Source: Planctomycetaceae bacterium (GTDB taxonomy: Bacteria; Planctomycetota; Planctomycetia; Pirellulales; Pirellulaceae). Taken from it: a DNA stretch of 7,988 nt. Location of the stretch: assembly GCA_022614795.1 (NCBI GenBank), contig JAKEHX010000189.1, positions 1 through 7,988 on the forward strand. The letters run 5' to 3'. The translations under genes and the position numbers were made by a program. Below are positions 1 to 5,368 of this stretch, piece by piece. How positions within the stretch are numbered: position 1 is the first letter of the stretch; every line of letters starts with the position of its first letter. Under the pieces are notes generated by a model, which saw only the letters and a program-made list of their open reading frames with translations, did not search any database and was not told where the DNA came from.

Positions 1-1238
1 CGGTCGTCGATCACACAGGCCCGCAGGAACTCGGCAGCCGGGCGGGTGATGGACCCGCGTTCGATGAGGTCATCGACGGTAAATTGCCGCGGGCCGAATT
101 TGCGGATCGTCAGGCACGGGCCGCGCACGGCCAGCGGCGGGATGACCGCGTTGACGCGCGAGCCGTCGGGCAGGCGGGCATCGACCAGCGGCTGGCTTTT
201 GTCGATGCGGCGGCCGACTTGGGCCACGATCCGCTCGATGATCGCCTCGGTCACTTCCGACGAGAGGAACCGCCGGCCGGACAGCTCGATCATCCCTTCG
301 CGCTCGAAGTAAATCTGCTCGGCCGAGACGACCATGATTTCACTGACGTTGGGGGCCCGCAGCAAATCTTGCAACGGCCCAAAGCCGAAGACCGTGTCCT
401 TCAGGTCCTTCTTGAGCGTGCGGAGGATCAGGTACTTGCGCAGCTCGGCGTGCAGATGCGGGCGGATGATCGGGAAGACGTCGCCGAATTTCTTCTCGAC
501 CAGGCCGATCCGCCGGTCGGCGTCGCGCTCCAGACCCAGCTCCAGCCGCGTGCGGAGGTGATGCAACAGGCTGTGCAGTTCGGTCTCGCGTTCGGGAACG
601 AGCGTGGCCGGGACGTCGAATTCGTTGCTGGTGAGCGCGGCCAGGTCGGGCGGGGCCTGCCAGTCGGCTTCCATGACGAGTTGATGCACGAGCAGATCGC
701 GCAGGGCGACCCCCGCGATTTCGGCCAAAAGCCCTTCGTTCCGCTCGTGAAACAGTCCCAGCTCGCGGGCAATGTCTTCGATGTGGTTTTCCAGCAGCAA
801 AACGCGGGCGCGGAGCGTCGTCCGGTCGTCTTCGATATCCACGAGGTCCAGGCGGGCCAGGAGCTGCTTGTGGATTTCCAGCTCCAGGGCGGCGAGCTGG
901 GCGCGGATGTGCGTTTCGATCTCGGCCCGGGTGAGGGTCGGTGTCGCTTCCTGCTCGAAGGTGAGCGTGAAGGGCCAGATGCGGACCCGCTCGCCGGGCG
1001 AAAACTCCAGCCGCTGGCCACCGAGCACTTCGGTCGCCCCAACGAGGCAGCTGTTGAGGCCGAGGTTTTCGAGCTCGATGCCCCCCGGCCGCAGGCGGAG
1101 CACGGCGTGCTGCCGCGAGACGAGCGGGCTGGCGAGCACGACGTCGCAGGCGGCGTCGCGGCCGACCGTGATCTCCGGCCCATCGACCTCGACCACCTGG
1201 CGGCGGCTATCGTGCAACTTGTTGAACCAGATTTTCAT
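1..1238 (-). CDS. FHA-domain CpaF/TadA-type pilus ATPase (partial, C-terminus beyond window)
   Basis: This is a cytoplasmic motor ATPase that should power Tad pilus assembly, with an N-terminal forkhead-associated domain that normally binds phosphothreonine. About 412 residues are visible. FHA occupies roughly residues 1-95, with the canonical G26-R27, S41-R42-x-H44 and N62-S63. A helical, Leu/Glu-rich linker follows (about 100-280). The CpaF N-domain then starts at GPLQDLL (287), followed by VSEIMV, GRRIDKSQPLVDARLPDGSR and VNAVIPPL, all typical of CpaF. Walker A and B lie past the left edge and cannot be checked. The ATG at 1238 is chosen because it opens directly into the FHA fold; an in-frame GTG two codons upstream is possible. 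No clear Shine-Dalgarno is seen. A palindromic repeat (1264-1329) separates it from cpaB. The frame is open to the window edge. It is the second CpaF-type ATPase in this cluster. Confidence 0.93.
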   Translation of the reverse strand, partial: MKIWFNKLHDSRRQVVEVDGPEITVGRDAACDVVLASPLVSRQHAVLRLRPGGIELENLGLNSCLVGATEVLGGQRLEFSPGERVRIWPFTLTFEQEATPTLTRAEIETHIRAQLAALELEIHKQLLARLDLVDIEDDRTTLRARVLLLENHIEDIARELGLFHERNEGLLAEIAGVALRDLLVHQLVMEADWQAPPDLAALTSNEFDVPATLVPERETELHSLLHHLRTRLELGLERDADRRIGLVEKKFGDVFPIIRPHLHAELRKYLILRTLKKDLKDTVFGFGPLQDLLRAPNVSEIMVVSAEQIYFEREGMIELSGRRFLSSEVTEAIIERIVAQVGRRIDKSQPLVDARLPDGSRVNAVIPPLAVRGPCLTIRKFGPRQFTVDDLIERGSITRPAAEFLRACVIDD

Positions 1239-1263
1239 CGTCACGTAGCCGAATTCGCAACAT

Positions 1264-1329
1264 GTAGCGGAAGTCGCCAGACTTCCGGAGCTGGACCGCA
1301 AGACCCGGAACTCTGGCGAGTTCCGCTAC
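1264..1329. repeat. BIME-like palindromic element, copy A (inverted relative to copies B and C)
   Basis: This 66 bp element begins GTAGCGG and ends CCGCTAC. Each arm is itself a hairpin with loop GCCA: the left arm is GGAAGTC-GCCA-GACTTCC and the right arm, read on the minus strand, is GGAACTC-GCCA-GAGTTCC. The two arms differ at one stem pair (G-C against C-G), so both folds are preserved. It lies just after the cpaB stop and 25 bases before the ATG of the FHA-ATPase. A degenerate extra unit, GTAGCCGAATTCG, lies alongside at 1245-1257. Arm order is opposite to the copies at 2807 and 3838. The layout (GTAG head plus hairpin, paired in inverse orientation) resembles REP/BIME elements mobilised by RAYT transposases; that assignment is inferred. 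Confidence 0.9.
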
Positions 1330-1332
1330 CGC

Positions 1333-2097
1333 CTATGGCGACGCACCGCTCGGTCGCGCGTGGAGCACCACTCCTACCTGCCGGAAGCCATTGGCTTGCA
1401 AGAGCTTCCACAGCTTCGCGGCCTTGGGGTCGAGCTGCCCCGCCGTGACCTCGGCGCTGATCGTCATGACATTCTCTTGCATCTGCGGCAGGCCGCTGGC
1501 TTTGAGCACTTCCGCGCTGCCCAGCCGGTTGCCCAGCGACAGCACTTTGAACGGACCAATCAGCTCGGCATTTCCCGGGGCCGACGGCATAGCGGGCAGG
1601 CCGCCGTTCTCGTCGCCGCTCCCGTCGGTATCGGGGGGAGCAGCCGGGGTCGGCACTCCGCCCACCATGAACGAGACCAGGTCGCCCGCGCTCACGAGCG
1701 ACGGGATGAAAGTCCGCGTATCGACCGGAATGAAGATCGCCACCTCCTTGTCCTTGTTCAGGGTCAGTGTTGCGGGCGGCGTCTTCAGGTCCTGCCGCAG
1801 GATGATTTCCCCCTCGCGATGCAAGCGCACAGCCGCCATGCCGATCACCGTTCCCCGGTCATCGTATTTGATGGCTTCGTCGGCCAGGTTCTCGCCGACG
1901 TTGTTCTTGGGAATCGCGAGCGGGGCTAGCTTGTCCTCGGTGAAGCGTTCGCCTGGCCGGATCGTGGCCCCCGACGCCACGCACAGGAACTCGATTTTCT
2001 CGAGCTGCTGGGCCTTAGTGTCGAGATAAATCCAGTTGAGCAACGCGCCGGCCAGGGCCAGGCCGGCGGCGATGGGAAGGGCGATTTTGCCGTGCAT
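1333..2097 (-). CDS. cpaB: Flp pilus assembly protein CpaB/RcpC
   Basis: This is a membrane-anchored periplasmic protein of the CpaB/RcpC family, thought to work with the outer-membrane secretin of the Tad machine. It has 254 residues, close to the family norm. The N-terminal membrane segment is about residues 6-24. A SAF-like region follows (about 36-105: GATIRPGERFTEDKLAPLAI, then GMAAVRLHREGEII). Next come a CpaB core (IFIPVDTRTF at 121, VSAGDLVSFMV at 136), an acidic Pro/Gly-rich insert (149-176), and a C-terminal block ending with LDPKAAKLW and GFRQVGVVLHAR. The ATG at 2097 places the membrane segment at the usual distance; an in-frame ATG at 2127 would add ten polar residues and cannot be excluded. 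Neither has a strong Shine-Dalgarno. Repeats lie on both sides, at 2135-2231 and 1264-1329. Confidence 0.9.
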   Translation of the reverse strand: MHGKIALPIAAGLALAGALLNWIYLDTKAQQLEKIEFLCVASGATIRPGERFTEDKLAPLAIPKNNVGENLADEAIKYDDRGTVIGMAAVRLHREGEIILRQDLKTPPATLTLNKDKEVAIFIPVDTRTFIPSLVSAGDLVSFMVGGVPTPAAPPDTDGSGDENGGLPAMPSAPGNAELIGPFKVLSLGNRLGSAEVLKASGLPQMQENVMTISAEVTAGQLDPKAAKLWKLLQANGFRQVGVVLHARPSGASP

Positions 2098-2134
2098 GGA
2101 ACTACTTTCGGCGGACTTGCCGTTCATGGAAAAG

Positions 2135-2231
2135 GTAGTCCACACTCCGTGTGGGACAGAGGTTGTTTCGATTGTCAATTCTTAAGGATTTGGTCGATTT
2201 CAAACCTGGCCCACACGAAGTGCGGGCCTAC
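2135..2231. repeat. 97 bp imperfect palindrome with GTAG/CTAC ends and A+T-rich centre
   Basis: The element begins GTAGTCCACACTCCGTGTGG and its other end, read on the minus strand, begins GTAGGCCCGCACTTCGTGTG. Each arm has a local hairpin (CCACAC-TCC-GTGTGG on the left). The arms stay alignable inward through AGGTT(TG) and TCGA segments to a central CTTAAG at 2181-2186. It fills most of the 130 bp between the hypothetical membrane-protein gene and cpaB. Its right-hand GTAG, read on the minus strand, contains the TAG stop codon of the hypothetical gene. The inner part is richer in A+T than the surrounding DNA. Confidence 0.8.
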
Positions 2232-2800
2232 TTCGCCGCGGGACAGAACGTGTAGCAGGTCCAGGTCGCCGGCTCCGCCTCCAAGGCGAAGCTCCAGGCG
2301 GCGATCCGCGGCTCATCGCGACTTACCGCCACGACCATCGTCACGTCGCCGGGGGGCACGTACAGGTCCAACTCTTTAGTCTGCTCGACCGGAGCGAGCT
2401 TTACCAGCGTTTCGAGAAATCGCTGCTCGCCCGGGCCGGCGGGCTGCATGACCGTCGCGGCAGGCGAACTCTCGCACCGCTGGCGCATCGCCGCAATCGC
2501 CGCATCCTTGTCGCCGATCACCCGCTCGATCGACATCGGCCCGCGAGTCGTCCACAGCCGCAGCTCCTCGGACGTTTCCGGCGGAAGCGGCTGATCGCTG
2601 GCCGCGGCGAGCCGGGCGGGCGGCGATTCATACCACCAAATCAGCACCTGGCGTCCGACGGCCAGGCCCGCAACCAGCACGAGGGCCGTGGCCAAGAGAT
2701 TCGCCGTCCAGCCGGCGATTCGCCGGGCCAGGCGGCCGAATCCGCCTGGGGCAGGACCGCTTGCCGCGTGAGCATCGGAAGGTGAGGAGGACGAAGCCAT
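2228..2800 (-). CDS. Unrecognised single-pass membrane protein in Tad cluster
   Basis: I do not recognise this 190-residue protein. Residues 1-22 are Ser/Ala/Pro/Gly-rich and probably disordered, 23-31 are basic (RLARRIAGW), and about 32-55 form one membrane helix ending RQVLIWWYESP. The rest (56-190) looks like a soluble extracytoplasmic domain with mixed helix and strand; it includes LPPETSEELRLWTT, a Cys at about 109 (MRQRCESSP) and two Cys near the end (TCYTFCPAAK). By orientation the basic flank should be cytoplasmic. Position between a TadE-like gene and cpaB suggests an accessory pilus-assembly role; this is context only. ATG 2800 is the first start after an in-frame TGA located in the upstream repeat, and no Shine-Dalgarno is visible. 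The TAG stop falls in the GTAG end of the 2135-2231 repeat, so the present C-terminus may be set by that insertion. Confidence 0.8.
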   Translation of the reverse strand: MASSSSPSDAHAASGPAPGGFGRLARRIAGWTANLLATALVLVAGLAVGRQVLIWWYESPPARLAAASDQPLPPETSEELRLWTTRGPMSIERVIGDKDAAIAAMRQRCESSPAATVMQPAGPGEQRFLETLVKLAPVEQTKELDLYVPPGDVTMVVAVSRDEPRIAAWSFALEAEPATWTCYTFCPAAK

Positions 2801-2806
2801 CTGGAA

Positions 2807-2876
2807 GTAGCGGAACTCGCCAGAGTTCCGGTGTCAGTGCGGTTCGGGGAGCCGGAAGTCTGGCGACATCCGCTAC
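2807..2876. repeat. BIME-like palindromic element, copy B
   Basis: This 70 bp element runs from GTAGCGGAACTCGCCAG to the inverted head CCGCTAC. The left arm is GGAACTC-GCCA-GAGTTCC. The right arm, on the minus strand, is GGATGTC-GCCA-GACTTCC, with one mismatch in the stem. It has the same length and orientation as copy C at 3838 and shares the central TGCGGT. It fills the space between the second TadE-like gene (stop at 2894) and the hypothetical gene (ATG at 2800), leaving only six bases before that ATG, which may explain the missing Shine-Dalgarno. Confidence 0.9.
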
Positions 2877-2878
2877 AT

Positions 2879-2897
2879 CGCTGGCAACTTCAGCTAC
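2879..2897 (-). repeat. Extra single REP-like unit flanking copy B
   Basis: On the minus strand this reads GTAGCTGAAGTTGCCAGCG, a degenerate relative of the arms of the neighbouring element: a GTAG head, then a short stem and the GCCA loop bases. It makes a three-unit array with copy B. The TAG stop codon of the second TadE-like gene (2896-2894) is the TAG of this head. Confidence 0.6.
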
Positions 2898-3934
2898 AGG
2901 GTGTCCAAGTAAGAAAGAAAGGCTTCGAGTATTCGTATTCGGCGCTGGAGCTCCGCGATCTGCTGCGGCGGGCCGGGGGGCATCGAGTTTTGCAAAACGG
3001 CCAATTGCTCCTCGTACATCCGCTTGAAGAACCGGGCCAGATCGGCGGGCACTCCGTGCGGCGGCATCTGCATGCCCGGCGGCGTGTGGCAATCGACCCG
3101 CAGCAGATGGCCGCGCATGTGCGCCTGGCGTACCGCGTCGGTTTCCAGCTCGCAAAAGCCCGGAAAGGACGGATGAAAGTCGTGGTACGTGTAGTACCAG
3201 GCGTAGATTTCCTGGTCCCGATCGAGCACCGCCAGCGCCGGCTGAAGCGGCGAACCGACGATCGTCTGCACCGTCTGCTGATAGCGCATCTCGAGGCCCC
3301 GCAGCTGCGCCGGATCGGGAATGTCGGGATAAAGGTGCGGAATGCGGCGGCTGGTGTTGCTCCCCAGCCGCATCTGATGGTATTGCCACTTCCCGTCGAG
3401 GATCGGGTGCGCGAGGTCGAGCGAATACCGCCCCAGCCGGGCCAGCGCCGGGGGCGTGCGCGTCGTCTGGGCTTCGCCGATCCGTAGCTCCTGCGTCGGA
3501 TCGAAGAGCTGCGTGTTGACTTGCAGGTTGTTGGGCAGCGGGCCGCGGATCACGGGATGCTGGAATGCCTGGTGATCGAGCGCGGCGACGGCACCGCCCT
3601 GCCGCCAGCGCCGCGTGGCGGGAGCCGCCCATTCCCGCGGCGTCGGCACTCCCGTTCCCCAGCGCGGATTGCGGGTGCTCCAGACAGCGTCGCGAGCCGT
3701 CAACTGGCCGCGGACCTTCCAGCAGGCAACGACGCCGAAGATCACCGTCAGGCCCACGACAAAGAGCAAGATCGGGATGGCCAGGACCATTTCCAGCGGC
3801 GCGAGGCCGCGGCGGCGAGCGATCCGCGCAGTTCGCCGTAGCGGAACTCGCCAGAGTTCCGGAGTCCGTGCGGTTTGGGGAACCGGAAGTCTGGCGACTT
3901 CCGCTACAGCGTCATCGCCGCGATGCATGCTCAT
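2894..3934 (-). CDS. TadE-like pseudopilin (second copy) with repeat-encoded leader
   Basis: This 346-residue protein resembles TadE-type minor pseudopilins of the Tad pilus. A prepilin-type site is seen at ARRRG43|LAPLE, with Gly at -1 and Glu at +5, followed by a hydrophobic segment (about 49-72: MVLAIPILLFVVGLTVIFGV). RDAVWSTRNPRW at 81-92 resembles the ARDAxW region common just after the TadE anchor. The remainder is a large extracytoplasmic domain with a Pro-rich stretch and a helical C-terminus (IAELQRRIRILEAFLSYLDTL region). Start ATG 3934 has a GAGGT Shine-Dalgarno seven bases upstream. Residues about 9-33 (VARLPVPQTARTPELWRVP and flanks) are encoded by a BIME-like repeat. No ATG, GTG or TTG lies between the repeat and the cleavage site, so the repeat must be translated if the gene is expressed. 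The stop lies in a REP-like GTAG head. Confidence 0.85.
   Translation of the reverse strand: MSMHRGDDAVAEVARLPVPQTARTPELWRVPLRRTARIARRRGLAPLEMVLAIPILLFVVGLTVIFGVVACWKVRGQLTARDAVWSTRNPRWGTGVPTPREWAAPATRRWRQGGAVAALDHQAFQHPVIRGPLPNNLQVNTQLFDPTQELRIGEAQTTRTPPALARLGRYSLDLAHPILDGKWQYHQMRLGSNTSRRIPHLYPDIPDPAQLRGLEMRYQQTVQTIVGSPLQPALAVLDRDQEIYAWYYTYHDFHPSFPGFCELETDAVRQAHMRGHLLRVDCHTPPGMQMPPHGVPADLARFFKRMYEEQLAVLQNSMPPGPPQQIAELQRRIRILEAFLSYLDTL
3838..3907. repeat. BIME-like palindromic element, copy C, inside a coding region
   Basis: This 70 bp element has GTAGCGG and CCGCTAC ends. Left arm GGAACTC-GCCA-GAGTTCC; right arm on the minus strand GGAAGTC-GCCA-GACTTCC; both stems are perfect. Unlike copies A and B it lies inside an open frame, the leader of the second TadE-like gene, where it reads without a stop and encodes PELWRVP. 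Because 70 is not a multiple of three, the element could not have been dropped into an existing frame without shifting it, unless a new upstream start was recruited or other bases changed. Confidence 0.92.
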
Positions 3935-3940
3935 GACGAT

Positions 3941-3945
3941 ACCTC
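3941..3945 (-). promoter_or_regulatory. Shine-Dalgarno site for the second TadE-like gene
   Basis: GAGGT on the minus strand, ending six to seven bases before ATG 3934 and immediately after the stop of the TadG-like gene (TAG at 3952-3950). It fixes the start upstream of the BIME-like repeat and so supports translation of the repeat. Confidence 0.75.
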
Positions 3946-3949
3946 GCGG

Positions 3950-5368
3950 CTAGTGGGTGGTGAGGCGGCGCAAATCGGCGGCGTCGCCGGAACTCAAGCT
4001 GGGAAGGGTGAAACTCGTGCCGGCCGTGTAAGGCTGGGCGGCGAGAATCTCGGCGAGCGTGGGCGACGTGGCCGGCACCAGTTGGAACGACCAGTTCTGA
4101 TTCCACAGGTCCCAATGCGTCGGCACGCCCTGGCGAACGGGGTGGCGGATCCCCATCGGGTCGATCGTGTACCAGACGATCCGCCGGTGCGGGATGAAGA
4201 GCATTCCCTGGGCAAACGCCTGATTGTCGCTTTCCAGGGAATTGGTGAAGAACCGCGGCGCCGCCGGAATGACCTTGCGGCGATAGGCGACTCCGACGAA
4301 TTGATAATCGTCCAGGTAGGGGGACTCCGCGTACGGCGCGGTCGATGGATTGCGAATCACGTGCGGAAAGTTGCGGACCGAGTTTTCCTCGATCACGCGC
4401 TCGAGCTGGCCACACGTGAACCCCCGCCACAGCCGCCCGAACTGCGACATCTTCGCGTGCTGGTCGAACGGCTGCATCATCACGTTGTTCCAGAGCCGCA
4501 GGTAGTGGCGGGCGAGGGCGTCGCGCTGCGAAATGGCCCGGCTGCGGGCCTGCACCGCTTCGGGATCGGTGTCGCTGGCCGGGTCGACCGCGGGGAGCGT
4601 GCCGCGCATCTGCTCGCCGCCGCCGCCGACCGGATCGACCATCATCCGCCACAGCACGCCAACGACGGGCCCACGCGGCTGGTCGCGCTGCGAGGGATTG
4701 CCGGTGTGCCGCCGGCCAACTTCATAGGCCGCTGTCTGCGCGATCGTGGGCGTGGCTTGAACCACCTGCCGCTGGAAATCAGGAATCGCCTCGGTGATCA
4801 GGATTTCTTCGACAACTGGCAGGATGAGTTCGCTCGCCGCGGCCATCCAATCGCCGTAAGCCGTGACCATGTTCTGTTCGAGGGGCGTCTTCTGTGGAAT
4901 CGCACGGCCGAGAATCTCGAATTTCTCGAAGCCCGACTGCTCCAGGACCGGGCCGATGTTGTTCCAAGCGGCCAGGATCTCGGGCACCAGCGGCTCGGCA
5001 TGGCGGTCGCGCCCCTCGCGCAGGAAGGCGGTCATCGCCATCACTTCGCAGAGCAGGTGGTTCGAATAGGCCAGCGAGTTCATGCCGCGGGCCAGGACGA
5101 TGCCGCTGGAATAGGTCGAAGCATCTGCCGCATTTTGCAGCTTGACCTTGCTGTCGATCTGCCGGCCGGTGTTGATCACCATGCCTAGCAACATCGTCAA
5201 TAGCAGCAGGGCGAAGACAGTGGCGAAGCTGATTGAGCCGCGCTCGTCCGCCTGAAGGCGGACGAAGTTCCAAGTTCCAAGTTTCAAGTTCCAGGTTGGA
5301 GAACTTGAAACTTGAAACTTGGGACTTGAAACCCGATTGGCCTCGCTAGTTGGATGGCGTTTGGACAT
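3950..5368 (-). CDS. TadG-like Flp pilus assembly protein
   Basis: This 472-residue protein resembles the TadE/TadG-like family of Flp pilus-assembly proteins. The N-terminal anchor is ERG44|SISFATVFALLLLTMLLG, with membrane helix about 47-67. It is followed by VINTGRQIDSKVKLQNAADA (65-82), the family's signature of an N-terminal helix ending in a K/RLQNAADA motif. The remaining ~390 residues are extracytoplasmic; no vWA MIDAS motif (DxSxS) is evident. Start ATG 5368 overlaps the end of the upstream TadE-like gene by 23 bases, suggesting coupling; longer in-frame starts would lie deep inside that gene. No Shine-Dalgarno is obvious. Residues about 12-35 are encoded by a 7 bp-unit palindrome and 36-42 (RLQADER) by a short perfect palindrome, both ahead of the anchor. 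A TTG at residue 28, inside the repeat, is the only downstream alternative start seen. Confidence 0.85.
   Translation of the reverse strand: MSKRHPTSEANRVSSPKFQVSSSPTWNLKLGTWNFVRLQADERGSISFATVFALLLLTMLLGMVINTGRQIDSKVKLQNAADASTYSSGIVLARGMNSLAYSNHLLCEVMAMTAFLREGRDRHAEPLVPEILAAWNNIGPVLEQSGFEKFEILGRAIPQKTPLEQNMVTAYGDWMAAASELILPVVEEILITEAIPDFQRQVVQATPTIAQTAAYEVGRRHTGNPSQRDQPRGPVVGVLWRMMVDPVGGGGEQMRGTLPAVDPASDTDPEAVQARSRAISQRDALARHYLRLWNNVMMQPFDQHAKMSQFGRLWRGFTCGQLERVIEENSVRNFPHVIRNPSTAPYAESPYLDDYQFVGVAYRRKVIPAAPRFFTNSLESDNQAFAQGMLFIPHRRIVWYTIDPMGIRHPVRQGVPTHWDLWNQNWSFQLVPATSPTLAEILAAQPYTAGTSFTLPSLSSGDAADLRRLTTH
5244..5265. repeat. Perfect 22 bp palindrome within the TadG-like leader
   Basis: TCGTCCGCCT-GA-AGGCGGACGA: ten-base arms around a two-base centre. 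It is read in frame as RLQADE, directly before the ERG processing-type motif and next to the 7 bp-unit palindrome at 5265. Confidence 0.85.
5265..5333. repeat. Palindrome of 7 bp units, AAGTTCC/AAGTTTC type
   Basis: The left arm (5265-5296) is four consecutive 7 bp units: AAGTTCC, AAGTTCC, AAGTTTC, AAGTTCC. The right arm (5299-5333) is the inverse series: GAACTTGAAACTTGAAACTT and onward. The arms pair imperfectly around a very short centre. It sits in the leader of the TadG-like gene and translates on the minus strand to peptides such as NLKLGTWNF. Confidence 0.9.

Noticed and set aside
84..1448. 454-codon open frame on the plus strand
   Set aside because: It is antisense to the FHA-CpaF gene, which shows unmistakable FHA and CpaF motifs; the plus frame is open because of high GC and biased third positions and shows no family motif.
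2173..2178. TTGACA on the minus strand as a -35 box upstream of cpaB
   Set aside because: No -10-like hexamer at a suitable distance (about 17 bases on is CCCACA), and the site lies inside the core of a palindromic repeat.
2628..3632. 334-codon minus-strand frame spanning TadE2 and the hypothetical gene
   Set aside because: Arg/Ala/Pro-rich low-complexity translation in the wrong frame of two better-supported genes; it merely reads through copy B of the repeat.
3875..5188. 437-codon open frame on the plus strand
   Set aside because: Antisense shadow of the TadG-like gene; no recognisable domain, and its start region lies in a repeat.
5265..5333. Coiled-coil or structural heptad in protein
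   Set aside because: The seven-base periodicity is in DNA, not in residues; the translated peptide shows no heptad of hydrophobic residues.
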